The notes beneath the pieces are model-generated. The model saw nothing but the letters and a program-made list of their open reading frames with translations, searched no databases and was not told the DNA's origin. Position numbers and translations under genes: made by a program. This document shows, one piece after another, positions 24,676 to 33,682 of a stretch of DNA of 64,000 nucleotides; positions within the stretch are counted from its first letter, which is position 1; the number at the start of each line of letters is the position of its first letter. Source of the stretch: an uncultured Parvularculaceae bacterium (GTDB lineage: Bacteria; Pseudomonadota; Alphaproteobacteria; Caulobacterales; Parvularculaceae); NCBI GenBank assembly GCA_913055785.1, contig CAJXLJ010000006.1, forward strand, positions 36,367 to 100,366, written 5' to 3'.

Positions 24676-24916
24676 GCTTGGACTGACGGCGCGCACCCTA
24701 GCCCAAGCCCCCGCCGCGTCCAAACATCAAAAGAAACAACACTTTCGGCGCAAAGAGGCGCGGTTCTGCTCATCACCAGGCCTTCGCCTGCATCAAATCG
24801 GCGTCAAATATCAAGCACTTACCGGCGCATCCGAGCGTTAACCGGATATTGGCGGCGGCCGGGTCATGAATCGTCGGCGGGCGGCGGCGAACGCTTCCTG
24901 AAAACCGGAGGGCGGC

Positions 24917-25849
24917 ATGCTGGCGAGACGGACGGGCGGCGTAATCAGCGATGAAGCAAAAAAGCGCATCGCCGCACTCAAACATTACCCAACCATCGAC
25001 ACCTGGCGTAATCCGCTGACCCGCAGCATCGCCCGCAGGCTGGTCGAGGACGAATGGCGCAAGACCCTCGGCCAGATCGATTTCGAGTACCGGCTTTCCA
25101 AATGTGAAATAGAGGGCGTTTCATGCGTGCGCTATGAAACCTCATCATCAAAGCCCGGCGCGCCGCTCATTCTCTATGTCCATGGCGGCGGCTTTGTCGC
25201 CGGCTCGCCGGAGATCAACGCCGCCAACGTGCTGCCCGCCTGCCATTTAAGCGGCTGCCCCGGGCTGGGCGTCGACTACACCTTGTTGCCGCGCGCGTAT
25301 TTCCCGGCGCAGATCGATGAACTCGACAAAATCTATGCGGCTCTCATCAAGGATGATCCGGATCGCCGTATTGTCATGCTTTCCGACTCGACTGGCGCGG
25401 CGATTTCGCTCGCTGCGATGATGCGCTGGCGCACGAACGGCCTCAAGGCGCCGGCCGGCGCCGTCTTCCTGTCGCCTTGCATCGATGGCGATGGCGCTAG
25501 CGACACGCAGATCACCGCCGATCACCACGACCCGCTGATCCGCTCCATGGGCGGCAAGTTTACCCGTCAGTTGTTCCACTTTTACGCTCCCGACCGCGAT
25601 CGAAAGGATCCGGCGGTCTCGCCGATTTACGGTGACTTTTCTTATCTGCCGCCAATGCTGGTTCACGCCGGTTCGCGCGAAGTTTTGCTTGGCGACGCCG
25701 CGAGGCTTTCTGAAGCCGCCCGCCGCGCCGGGGTGGAAACCCATTTGCGCGTGTTCGATGGCATGTTTCACCGGTTCCATATGCATTGGAAACTCGATGA
25801 GACACGCGCCGCTCATGCGGATATTGCGGACTTTATCCGCACGCTTTAA
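24917..25849 (+). CDS. Alpha/beta hydrolase of the hormone-sensitive-lipase type
   Basis: 310 residues. GGAGGGCGGC leads into ATG 24917. The oxyanion motif LYVHGGGFVAGSPE is near residue 95. The nucleophile elbow is VMLSDSTGAAISLA near 155, so the usual G-D-S-A-G reads S-D-S-T-G. The late Asp and His regions (LVHAGSREVLLGDA near 254; FDGMFHRFHMHW near 285) complete the triad. It is a likely carboxylesterase with unknown substrate. No signal peptide. It is convergent with the small membrane gene that ends at 25846 (4-bp overlap). Confidence 0.8.
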   Translation: MLARRTGGVISDEAKKRIAALKHYPTIDTWRNPLTRSIARRLVEDEWRKTLGQIDFEYRLSKCEIEGVSCVRYETSSSKPGAPLILYVHGGGFVAGSPEINAANVLPACHLSGCPGLGVDYTLLPRAYFPAQIDELDKIYAALIKDDPDRRIVMLSDSTGAAISLAAMMRWRTNGLKAPAGAVFLSPCIDGDGASDTQITADHHDPLIRSMGGKFTRQLFHFYAPDRDRKDPAVSPIYGDFSYLPPMLVHAGSREVLLGDAARLSEAARRAGVETHLRVFDGMFHRFHMHWKLDETRAAHADIADFIRTL

Positions 25850-26154
25850 GCGCGCGCGCCCAATATGCGTATGCGATAGCCGGCGCAGGCGATGATATAG
25901 ACAAGCTCAAGTTCGAAGCTTCTGTTCAGCATCACCTGGACCCAGTAGTAGTCCGCTTCAAAAGTCGCCGTATACAGATGATAGAAAACCAGAACGGCGT
26001 GCAGAACGTATAGCGGCGCCGGAAATACCCGTCGGCGCGCCATCTGAAAGAAGATCGCCGTCAGCGCGAGATCGAGCGCCGCATAGCCGAGCGATCTTGC
26101 CGGCGTATCAAGGTAAATCCAGAGCTGAAACGAGAAACCCCAGCCGATCGCCAA
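25846..26154 (-). CDS. Small membrane protein (start uncertain)
   Basis: A 102-residue product if the TTG at 26154 is used. The frame stays open upstream to a TGA near 26286 and encodes a further hydrophobic helix (WIIFLFYGALVAAALIVT), but contains no ATG, GTG or TTG. The protein has several short hydrophobic segments and an aromatic C-terminal half (VFYHLYTATFEADYYWVQVML). Either translation starts at a rare codon near 26240 or the 5' end is damaged. I recognise no family. Confidence 0.45.
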   Translation of the reverse strand: MAIGWGFSFQLWIYLDTPARSLGYAALDLALTAIFFQMARRRVFPAPLYVLHAVLVFYHLYTATFEADYYWVQVMLNRSFELELVYIIACAGYRIRILGARA

Positions 26155-26243
26155 ATATCGGGCGGCCGCCGCAAGCTGCGGCGACCGCGATAGATGCGTA
26201 ACAATCAGCGCGGCTGCGACGAGCGCGCCGTAAAATAGAAAAA

Positions 26244-26561
26244 TTATCCAATCCCAAGTATCGATGCGACAGCGCTCGGCGGATCATGTTTCGGCGTCCC
26301 GCCGCCGACCGCCTGAAGAACCTTCACCCCGTACTCCATGGCCCGTGCGTTCAAAACGTCATGGGCCTGGCCGGTCACCTCGGCGAGATTCATCAGCGCG
26401 GCCTGAATATCGGCGTACGCCGCCTGCGCATCACTAGCATGAAGCTTGCCATCGGCGGCCTTGGCGGCGGTCGCGCCGAGGGCCAACGTCGCGGCGAGGC
26501 CCGCAATTTGCTTCTCGAAACGCAACAACAGTATCTGTTCCTTACGGAGGTCTTGCGTCAT
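26244..26561 (-). CDS. Hypothetical protein
   Basis: 105 residues from ATG 26561 (MTQDLRKEQILLLRF). It is largely helical and alanine-rich (AQAAYADIQAALMNLAEVTGQAHDVLNARAMEYG), with no signal peptide cleavage site that I trust. I know no family. It lies upstream of the small membrane gene on the same strand, with the extended reading frame of that gene overlapping its 3' end, which suggests co-transcription. Confidence 0.5.
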   Translation of the reverse strand: MTQDLRKEQILLLRFEKQIAGLAATLALGATAAKAADGKLHASDAQAAYADIQAALMNLAEVTGQAHDVLNARAMEYGVKVLQAVGGGTPKHDPPSAVASILGIG

Positions 26562-26584
26562 AAGCGTCCCCTATACCTAAGGTT

Positions 26585-26962
26585 ATGATTAATAAACAAT
26601 CACAACCTATACGTGTGCATTCAAAATTGCTAGGGTTAATTCACGGTATCGGGGAATTTAGAGCGACGGCCCGGGAGAAATGTTCGTTGAGTTCGGATGA
26701 AGAAGATCGCTATGCGGCGCGGATCGGCCGGAATATGTGGCGGCTTGCAAAACGCCGGGCTGCGGAACTGCGCACGAGCGGCCTGGCGCCGGCGCGTGTC
26801 AGCGATCAGGCGACCATGATTGATAATAAAGCTGGGTCGCAAGCCGGGCCCCGCGGTGCAGCGTCGACGGCGCCGGATCAGCGTCCGAAATCTCTCTCAG
26901 AATTTCTTCGAGCACTGGCCGCAGAGCTTGGCAAAGACGATCGCGGCCCTGACGGGTCGTGA
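26585..26962 (+). CDS. Doubtful small ORF
   Basis: A 125-codon frame whose central part (SSDEEDRYAARIGRNMWRLAKRRAAELR) has protein-like composition and high third-position GC. The ATG lacks a well-spaced ribosome-binding site. The last 160 bp lie antisense to the well-supported HTH gene that ends at 26799. It may be real and shorter, or spurious. Confidence 0.3.
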   Translation: MINKQSQPIRVHSKLLGLIHGIGEFRATAREKCSLSSDEEDRYAARIGRNMWRLAKRRAAELRTSGLAPARVSDQATMIDNKAGSQAGPRGAASTAPDQRPKSLSEFLRALAAELGKDDRGPDGS

Positions 26963-27344
26963 CTTTTGAAAGCGCCGTATAGGTATGGATGACGGCCTCT
27001 GCGGCGATATCTGCAAGTTCGTCCGGCGGCGGCGTATCTTCCGAAACCATGTGACTCACCACTGCGGCGATCGATTGCTTCAGCCGGTCGCGGTTTAGCT
27101 CCATCGCCTCCCCGCCGCCGCAATAGCCGATGACTTCGCCGCCGGTTTGTCGGCTCCCTTGATAAAGATCATGTAACGGAACCGCGCCGCCGGTCGCTTC
27201 GACGATACGCCGCGCCAGCGCCGGTTTCGGCGTCTGCCTTCTCCCGATGATGCGGTAGAGCGTTTGACGCGAAGCTCCGACCCGATCGGAAAAATCCCTT
27301 ACGGACTCATCGACTTCCCGCAAATATCGTTTCAATGGATGCAT
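26799..27344 (-). CDS. HTH-domain protein (XRE/Cro-like N-terminus)
   Basis: 181 residues. The N-terminal 55 residues form a Cro-like HTH (LKRYLREVDESVRDFSDRVGASRQTLYRIIGRRQTPKPALARRIVEATGG) followed by VPLHDLY. The remaining 120 residues are helical (LKQSIAAVVSHMVSEDTPPPDELADIAAEAVIHTYTALS), with no known domain. It is a likely DNA-binding regulator. It is divergent from the ABC-F gene, with a TetR-like palindrome in between that might also concern another regulator. Confidence 0.65.
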   Translation of the reverse strand: MHPLKRYLREVDESVRDFSDRVGASRQTLYRIIGRRQTPKPALARRIVEATGGAVPLHDLYQGSRQTGGEVIGYCGGGEAMELNRDRLKQSIAAVVSHMVSEDTPPPDELADIAAEAVIHTYTALSKVTTRQGRDRLCQALRPVLEEILREISDADPAPSTLHRGARLATQLYYQSWSPDR

Positions 27345-27420
27345 AGCGACGCCCCGGGACGAGACGCTCAGCGCGCCGCGCCATCCTGAAGATTGTCACA
27401 AGAGCCGCAACATTTCGTTA

Positions 27421-27441
27421 AACCGACCGATCCGGTCGGTT
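27421..27441. promoter_or_regulatory. Perfect 9-bp inverted repeat in a divergent promoter
   Basis: AACCGACCG (27421-27429) and CGGTCGGTT (27433-27441) with a 3-bp spacer. It lies 35 bp upstream of the ABC-F start (27476) and 77 bp upstream of the HTH gene. The ACCGACCGnnnCGGTCGGT form is typical of TetR-family operators. Confidence 0.55.
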
Positions 27442-27475
27442 GCAGTGACCGGGGCGGCGGCGATAAAGCAGTGCA

Positions 27476-29290
27476 ATGGCCGGTCATTTACTATCATTGA
27501 CGGATATCGCCCTCAGCTTCGGCGGGACGCCTTTGCTCACAGCGGCGTCGCTGGAAGTCGAGCCCGGCGCGCGCATCGCCCTTGTCGGCCGTAATGGTTC
27601 GGGCAAGTCGACGTTATTGAAGATCGCAGCGGGCGCGATCGAAGCCGACACAGGCGAACGCTTCATTCATCCCGGCGTCACAGTCCGATACCTGCCTCAG
27701 GAGCCTGACTTCGGCGACGCTGAAACGGCTGGCGACTATGTGCGGCTCAATCTTGACCATGACGAAGACGCTCATCGCGCCGCAAGAATGCTCGAAGCGT
27801 TCGGCATCAGCGAAGACGCAAGGCTGTCGGCCTGTTCCGGCGGCGAAGCGAAACGCATCGCCATCGCCGCCGCGCTTGCCTCGGCGCCGGATATTCTCCT
27901 GCTCGACGAGCCGACCAACCATCTCGACCTTCCCGCCATCGCGCTGCTCGAAGAAAAACTGGGGTGCCTAAACGCCGCGCTCGTGTTGATCAGTCACGAT
28001 CGCCGCTTTCTGGAAACCCTGACGACCAAGACCGTATGGATCGACCGCGGCGTGACGCGCGCAATCGATCAGGGTTTTAAGGACTTCGAAGCCTGGCGGG
28101 ACAAAACCCTCGAGGAGGAAGAGGCGGCGTTGCACAAGCTCGGGCGCAAGATCGTCGCCGAAGAACACTGGCTACGTTACGGCGTCACCGCCAGACGCAA
28201 ACGCAATGTGCGCCGGCTCGGCGAATTGCACGCCATGCGCAAGGAATTGCGCGAGACGCGGCGTCCGGCGGGATCGGTGAACTTCACCGCCGCCGAAACC
28301 ACGCGCTCCGGCAAGAACGTCATCATCGCCGAAAACATTTCAAAGTCTTACAGCGGCGCGCCCATTGTGAAGGATTTTTCCATCACCGTCGCCAGAGGCG
28401 AGCGTCTCGGCTTCGTCGCGCCGAACGGCGCCGGCAAGACAACGCTGCTGAAGATGCTGACCGGCGCGCTAGAGCCGGACGAAGGCTCGGTTACGCTTGG
28501 CGCGCGGATCGATCTCATCTCGCTCGATCAGCGCCGCGAAACCCTGAAGCCGGAGATGCGGCTCGCCGATGCGATCACCGACGAACGCGGCGACTGGGTG
28601 GATGTCGGCGGCGCCAGAAAACACGTCGCCACCTATCTTCAGGACTTTCTGTTCGCGCCGGAACAGTTTCGCGCGCCGGTCTCTTCCCTGTCCGGCGGCG
28701 AGCGCAGCCGCCTCGCCCTCGCCGCAGCGCTCGCCAAACCCTCGAACCTGCTGGCGCTTGACGAACCCACCAACGATCTCGATCTCGAAACGCTCGATCT
28801 CCTCGAAGAGCTGCTCGCCGACTATAAGGGCACGCTGCTGTTGATCAGCCACGACCGCAGTTTCCTCGATCACATTGCGACGGCGATCATCACCACCGAT
28901 CCGGAAAAACCGGGCCGGTGGCGGCGATATCCCGGCGGCTATGACGACATGCTCGTCCAGCGCGGCGCAGCGCCTGGCGCCGAAAAGACCAAAACGCCGG
29001 CGCTGGCGAAAAAAGCGGCGGCGGCGACGCCGCGACAACGCCCCGCCACGCAATCGAAGCTGAGCTACAAGGAAAAATACGCGCTCGAAACCTTGCCCGG
29101 AAAAATCACCGAATTGCAGGAGAAAATAGCCGGGCTAAAGACGAGGCTCGCCGACGCCGGTTTCTACGATCGCGACCCCGAAGGCTTCAATCGCAGCGCA
29201 TCGGATCTTGAAGCGGCTGAAACGGCGCTCGCCGAGGCAGAAAATCAGTGGCTCGAGCTGGAGATCAAACGGGAAGGGCTCGACGCCTGA
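27476..29290 (+). CDS. uup: ABC-F family ATPase (Uup-like)
   Basis: 604 residues with two ABC ATPase domains and no membrane segment. Domain 1 has Walker A GRNGSGKST near 38, signature CSGGEAKR and Walker B ILLLDEPTNHLDL. Domain 2 has VAPNGAGKTT near 319, where the first Walker A Gly is Ala, signature LSGGERSRL and LLALDEPTNDLDL. The linker between domains (EEEEAALHKLGRKIVAEEHWLRYGVTARRKRNVRRLGELHAMRKEL) and a C-terminal coiled coil (about 535-600) are typical of Uup. The family acts on ribosomes and, for Uup, on DNA. Assignment within ABC-F rests on the C-terminal coiled coil. Confidence 0.8.
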   Translation: MAGHLLSLTDIALSFGGTPLLTAASLEVEPGARIALVGRNGSGKSTLLKIAAGAIEADTGERFIHPGVTVRYLPQEPDFGDAETAGDYVRLNLDHDEDAHRAARMLEAFGISEDARLSACSGGEAKRIAIAAALASAPDILLLDEPTNHLDLPAIALLEEKLGCLNAALVLISHDRRFLETLTTKTVWIDRGVTRAIDQGFKDFEAWRDKTLEEEEAALHKLGRKIVAEEHWLRYGVTARRKRNVRRLGELHAMRKELRETRRPAGSVNFTAAETTRSGKNVIIAENISKSYSGAPIVKDFSITVARGERLGFVAPNGAGKTTLLKMLTGALEPDEGSVTLGARIDLISLDQRRETLKPEMRLADAITDERGDWVDVGGARKHVATYLQDFLFAPEQFRAPVSSLSGGERSRLALAAALAKPSNLLALDEPTNDLDLETLDLLEELLADYKGTLLLISHDRSFLDHIATAIITTDPEKPGRWRRYPGGYDDMLVQRGAAPGAEKTKTPALAKKAAAATPRQRPATQSKLSYKEKYALETLPGKITELQEKIAGLKTRLADAGFYDRDPEGFNRSASDLEAAETALAEAENQWLELEIKREGLDA

Positions 29291-29500
29291 AACGGGCGAT
29301 CCCGCGTACGTCCTTTCACGCCGGCCTTCCGGGGCGCAATCGTAATCCGGCGATGGCGACAGGGGCGCCGCCGAAACGCCGGTACGCCCTTGATTTCAAA
29401 GGCCTTGGCCCTCCCGATGCGAGGATTAACGAAAGCGCGAATATGGTCTACCATGGCGTCTCGCCTGCACGTTGGAGGCGACTGAGGGGGTTAAGCGGCG

Positions 29501-30865
29501 GTGACGAACGTCATTCAATGGCTGAAGAATCTGGCGGCGCGCCTGAGCGACAGGGCGGGCCTCCTCGCCGCGCGTTTTTCACGCAAGCCGGCGGCGCCGA
29601 CGACGACAACAACGCCGCAATTCGTCTCTCCCGACCCGACCATCGGCCTCTTCGGCGCCGCCGACGCCGGCGAGGAAAGCGCCGGCCGCCTGCCCTTGCG
29701 GACCCTTCTTGAAAAGTCCGTCTATGAAATGGACGAGCGCACCGCCGCCCTGAAAGAACGCGCCGATTACCTCGTCAGCCGCCTCGCCGACCGCGCCGAA
29801 GGCGAGGTCACGCTGATCACGCAAGGGCTGCGGTTCCTGATCGGCTCGCTCTGGGTCGGCGTCGCCTTCTGGCTCTATTTCAGCATCGCGGGGCTTGCGC
29901 CCGATAACATGTCCGCGCTTTCTTCCGGCATGCCAGCGGAGGACGCGATGACCCTCGTCCGCGTGTTTTTCCCCCTGGGCGTTGTCGGCCTCGGCGTTGC
30001 GATGCTGGTCGTGACCATCCTCAACATCACCGGCAACGCCGGCAATGAGCGCGTCCGGCGCGAGGCGGAAGACCTCGGCGGTTTCATCGCCGAGACCGCG
30101 CTCGATTTCGACCGCGACCTGACGCGCCTTCGCCAGGCCATGGACGACCGCCGCAATCATACGGACGCGATCGACGATCTTTCCCGCTCCCATGTGACGG
30201 CGCTGAAAGCGTGGACGTTCTTTCAGGACGTCTCGTTCATCACCAGCCCCGACGGCGCGGAAGCCGACCGGGCGTTCCGCAGTTTCCTGAGGCGGCCGCA
30301 GAGCCAACCCGCCGGCCCTATCTTCGTGCTCGGATTTCTGGTCGGCGCTCTCGCCGCGGTGGTGCTGTTCGTGCCGAAGCCTGAAATCATCCTGCCGGCG
30401 CCGCCGGAAATCGCAAAATATCCCTGGGCCGCCAATCTCGTGATGTTCGGCGCGCTGTTTTACGCGATGGCCGGTCTTTTCGTGTCGGCGTTCGGCTCCC
30501 TCGTCAGCGGCGGCGCGGTGGCGAGAGCCCGCACCGAGGCGCTCGACGTCTTGCGCGGGGTCTTCACGGCGCGCGAGGCGCCGCGCCCCGCCGATATCGT
30601 GCGCCGGATTTCCGACGCGATCGACGTCTTCCGCGCCCGGGTCGGCGGCCGCGGCGCCGGCGCGAATCAGCCTGCCGCCGGTTTGACCGATGCGGATGCG
30701 GAAATCCCCGAATGGCGCCGCCGCGATTCGTCCGTAAAGTTCGTCGACAAGGGCTTTCAGGCCGCCCCGGCGCGCTGGCGGACCGACGCTTACGAAGAAA
30801 ATTTCACCCGCAAACCGGAAGCGAAACGAGACCTTAAAGGGCTTGAAAAAGGCTCGCGGGATTAA
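29501..30865 (+). CDS. Membrane protein of unknown function (about four helices)
   Basis: 454 residues starting at GTG 29501, with GAGGGGG 11 bp upstream. Hydrophobic helices lie near residues 110-130 (FLIGSLWVGVAFWLYFSIAGL), 155-180 (FFPLGVVGLGVAMLVVTILNI), 270-290 (IFVLGFLVGALAAVVLFV) and 305-335 (NLVMFGALFYAMAGLFVSAFGSLV). Charged, helical soluble parts follow each pair. It has no signal peptide, and I recognise no family. It precedes the nrdA promoter. Confidence 0.6.
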   Translation: MTNVIQWLKNLAARLSDRAGLLAARFSRKPAAPTTTTTPQFVSPDPTIGLFGAADAGEESAGRLPLRTLLEKSVYEMDERTAALKERADYLVSRLADRAEGEVTLITQGLRFLIGSLWVGVAFWLYFSIAGLAPDNMSALSSGMPAEDAMTLVRVFFPLGVVGLGVAMLVVTILNITGNAGNERVRREAEDLGGFIAETALDFDRDLTRLRQAMDDRRNHTDAIDDLSRSHVTALKAWTFFQDVSFITSPDGAEADRAFRSFLRRPQSQPAGPIFVLGFLVGALAAVVLFVPKPEIILPAPPEIAKYPWAANLVMFGALFYAMAGLFVSAFGSLVSGGAVARARTEALDVLRGVFTAREAPRPADIVRRISDAIDVFRARVGGRGAGANQPAAGLTDADAEIPEWRRRDSSVKFVDKGFQAAPARWRTDAYEENFTRKPEAKRDLKGLEKGSRD

Positions 30866-30929
30866 TCCTTTAAGCGCACAGGATGCGCCCGGTTAAGAGT
30901 CCCTTAACCAAAAACTTTTGCCCACCGAA

Positions 30930-30977
30930 CAACTTCATATTGACGTTGGCGGGAAGGTCTATCACTATATCTTGTGC
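30930..30977 (+). promoter_or_regulatory. Putative pair of NrdR boxes upstream of nrdA
   Basis: TCACTATATCTTGTGC at 30962-30977 fits the ACACTATATATAGTGT-type NrdR box. A weaker box, AACTTCATATTGACGT, lies at about 30930-30945. The centres are about 30 bp apart, close to the usual NrdR pair spacing. They lie 130-180 bp upstream of the nrdA start. Confidence 0.5.
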
Positions 30978-31109
30978 CGACGGGGAACGTCGGTGATTCA
31001 CAACAGAACAGCGAAGCCGCGCCGGATGCGGCCCCTTTCGGGCAACCGGCGACAGGGGATTTTGCGCGCCTTTTTTCGGGGGCGAAACTTAAAAGAGGGA
31101 CGGGAGAGC

Positions 31110-33035
31110 ATGTCGTTGGAAGCTGCAAAAGAGTTGGAAGTCGCCGCCGAGACCGCGCCCGAAACCGCACCGGAGGCGGCGCCGACGAAAGCCCCGGCGA
31201 GCGCAAAACCGGCCCTCAAGCTCGTCCGCGATATCGTCGTTGACCGCTCCCGCGACGCGCTGCTCACCGACTTCGGCAAGAAGACCATGGAGGACCGCTA
31301 TCTCCTCCCCGGCGAAGAGTTCCAGGACATGTTCGCCCGGGTCGCCCGCACCTATGGCGACGACGCCGAACACGCCCAGCGCATCTACGACTATATTTCG
31401 AAACTGTGGTTCATGCCGGCGACGCCGGTGCTCTCGAATGGCGGCGCCGATCGCGGCCTGCCGATCTCGTGCTTTCTGAACGGCGTCGGCGATTCGCTCG
31501 ACCATATCGTCTCGACATGGAACGAGAATGTCGCTCTCGCCTCGAACGGCGGCGGCATCGGCACCTATTGGGGCGGCGTGCGCTCGATCGGCGAGAAGGT
31601 GAAACACGCCGGCGCGACCAGCGGCATCATCCCGTTCATCCGCGTCATGGATTCGCTGACGCTGGCGATCAGCCAGGGCTCGCTGCGCCGCGGTTCGGCC
31701 GCCTGCTATCTCGACGTCCACCATCCGGAAATCGAGGAGTTCCTCGAAATCCGCAAACCCTCCGGCGACTTCAACCGCAAGTCCCTGAACCTCCATCACG
31801 GCATCAACATCACTGACGCTTTCATGGAAGCGGTCGCGAAGGACGAAGAGTTCGGCTTGCGCTCGCCGAAGACCGGCGAGGTCCTGCGCACCATCAACGC
31901 CCGCAAGCTGTGGCAGAAGATCCTCGAGATCCGCCTCCAGACCGGCGAGCCCTATCTCCTCTTCACCGACACGGTGAACCGGCAGATGGCCGCGCACCAG
32001 CGCAAACTCGGCCTCAAGGTTTCGACCTCGAACCTCTGCTCGGAAATCATGCTGCACACCGGCGAGGACCACAAAGGCGAGGAGCGCACCGCCGTCTGCT
32101 GCCTTTCCTCGATCAACGCCGACACCTACTGGGAGTGGAAAGACGACCCGATGTTCATCGAGGACGTGATGCGCTTCCTCGACAACGTGCTTCAGGACTT
32201 CATCGACAACGCGCCGTCTTCCATGGCGAAGGCGAAATATTCCGCCATGCGCGAGCGCTCGGTGGGCCTCGGCCTGATGGGCTTCCACTCATTCCTGCAG
32301 TCGATGAACATCCCGTTTGAGAGCGCCATGGCGAAGTCGTGGAACACGCGCCTCTTCAAGCACATCCGCATGGGCGCGGACGCGGCCTCGGTGAAGCTCG
32401 CGGAAGAAAAAGGCCCCTGCCCGGACGCGGCGGAAGTCGGCATGAAGCAGCGCTTCTCCCACAAGCTGGCGATCGCGCCGACCGCCTCGATCTCGATCAT
32501 CTGCGGCGGGGCGAGCCCCTGCATCGAGCCGATCCCGGCGAACATCTTCACTCACAAGACGCTGTCGGGCTCCTTCACGGTGAAAAACCGGGCGCTTGAA
32601 AAGCTGCTCGACGAGAAAGATCAGAACACGGAAGAAGTCTGGGCCTCGATCCTCGAGCATGAAGGCTCGGTCCAGCACCTCGACTTTTTAACGCAGGACG
32701 AGAAGGACGTCTTCAAGACCGCCTTCGAACTCGACCAGCGCTGGGTGATCGAACTCGCCGCCGACCGCTCCCCTTACATCTGTCAGGGCCAGTCGGTGAA
32801 CGTGTTCCTGCCCGGCGACATCGACAAGTGGGACCTCCACATGCTGCACTGGACCGCGTGGGAGAAGGGCGTGAAGTCGCTCTACTACTGCCGCTCGAAA
32901 TCGGTGCAGCGCGCCGCCTACGCCAATGGCAAGAAGGTCGCCAACGACGATGCGTCAGCCCCCGCCGACCCCATGGCGGAAATGATGCAAGCCGCCGCCA
33001 AGACGGATTATGACGAGTGTCTCGCTTGTCAGTGA
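31110..33035 (+). CDS. nrdA: Ribonucleoside-diphosphate reductase, alpha subunit (class Ia type)
   Basis: 641 residues from ATG 31110 (MSLEAAKELEV), with GGGAGAG just upstream; longer frames cross the leader. It reduces ribonucleoside diphosphates to deoxy forms. Active-site pieces are PISCFLN near residue 118, NLCSEI near 307 (Asn-Cys-Glu), AVCCLSSIN near 329, SLYYCRSK near 596 (the Tyr-Tyr radical path) and the C-terminal redox pair CLAC. An N-terminal Ala/Pro/Glu-rich tail replaces the ATP-cone region found in longer NrdA proteins. No nrdB follows, so the beta subunit must lie elsewhere. NrdR-like boxes upstream suggest repression by NrdR. Confidence 0.9.
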   Translation: MSLEAAKELEVAAETAPETAPEAAPTKAPASAKPALKLVRDIVVDRSRDALLTDFGKKTMEDRYLLPGEEFQDMFARVARTYGDDAEHAQRIYDYISKLWFMPATPVLSNGGADRGLPISCFLNGVGDSLDHIVSTWNENVALASNGGGIGTYWGGVRSIGEKVKHAGATSGIIPFIRVMDSLTLAISQGSLRRGSAACYLDVHHPEIEEFLEIRKPSGDFNRKSLNLHHGINITDAFMEAVAKDEEFGLRSPKTGEVLRTINARKLWQKILEIRLQTGEPYLLFTDTVNRQMAAHQRKLGLKVSTSNLCSEIMLHTGEDHKGEERTAVCCLSSINADTYWEWKDDPMFIEDVMRFLDNVLQDFIDNAPSSMAKAKYSAMRERSVGLGLMGFHSFLQSMNIPFESAMAKSWNTRLFKHIRMGADAASVKLAEEKGPCPDAAEVGMKQRFSHKLAIAPTASISIICGGASPCIEPIPANIFTHKTLSGSFTVKNRALEKLLDEKDQNTEEVWASILEHEGSVQHLDFLTQDEKDVFKTAFELDQRWVIELAADRSPYICQGQSVNVFLPGDIDKWDLHMLHWTAWEKGVKSLYYCRSKSVQRAAYANGKKVANDDASAPADPMAEMMQAAAKTDYDECLACQ

Positions 33036-33194
33036 GGTGAGAAACCCTTGATTAGAAAATAAACAATCAATCCTGAAATCACGCCGTCCAAAATCTTTGA
33101 ACAAAGGTATCGCAGAATGCACCGTATACAAATTAATAAAATATTGGTCGAAATCCAAAATGCAATTGACGACAAATGCTTCCAACTATTTGAT

Positions 33195-33246
33195 GCCTCG
33201 GCCTCAGGGGAAACGGGACGGAGCCCCGTTTCCCCTGAGGCCGAGG
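33195..33246. repeat. Long perfect hairpin downstream of nrdA
   Basis: A 23-bp perfect stem begins GCCTCGGCCTCAGGGG at 33195 and closes with its complement at 33225-33246, with a loop of about seven bases. It lies about 160 bp past the nrdA stop. No T-run follows, so it may be a processing or stability element rather than a terminator. Confidence 0.5.
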
Positions 33247-33310
33247 CTGTAAATCTGGCCGATTCTTAGTCAGTGTCAAGAGCTTTTTTTCCAGACCCAA
33301 TATAAAATCC

Positions 33311-33655
33311 CCGCTCTTTCCGGCGAAAGCCGGAATCCAGCTAAAGAAATAACGCCCGGCGGAGCCCGTCTTTTTCCCTGTGGACTGGACCCCGGCCTTC
33401 GCCGGGGAGAACGGGTATGAGTTGAGAGTAAGGCTCATCTAAAAATACTCTCCGCGGTTCGCGCCGTCATAACGGCCGGTCTTCAGGCAGCATTTCCAGC
33501 TTGGAAAGACTCCGGCCTGCGCCGGAGTGAGCGGTTGTGGGGAGGGATACGCAATAACAAAAAACCCCGCTCATCCCGGCGAAGGCCGGGATCTCGTTAA
33601 ACAGGTGGAACATATGCGGATAGAGATTCCGGCTTGCGCCGGAATGAGCGGCTGT
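33311..33655. repeat. Cluster of REP-type palindromes
   Basis: Five palindromes with the core CCGGC-tetraloop-GCCGG lie at about 33318-33335, 33390-33407, 33509-33528, 33573-33592 and 33626-33645. The last two form a face-to-face pair with CGCTCATCC and GGAATGAGCGG borders. That pair recurs almost unchanged at 61836-61918. This 640-bp gap between nrdA and the ATP-grasp gene holds these repeats and no gene. Confidence 0.75.
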
Positions 33656-33682
33656 AAGGGATGGATTTACAAAAACCCCGCC

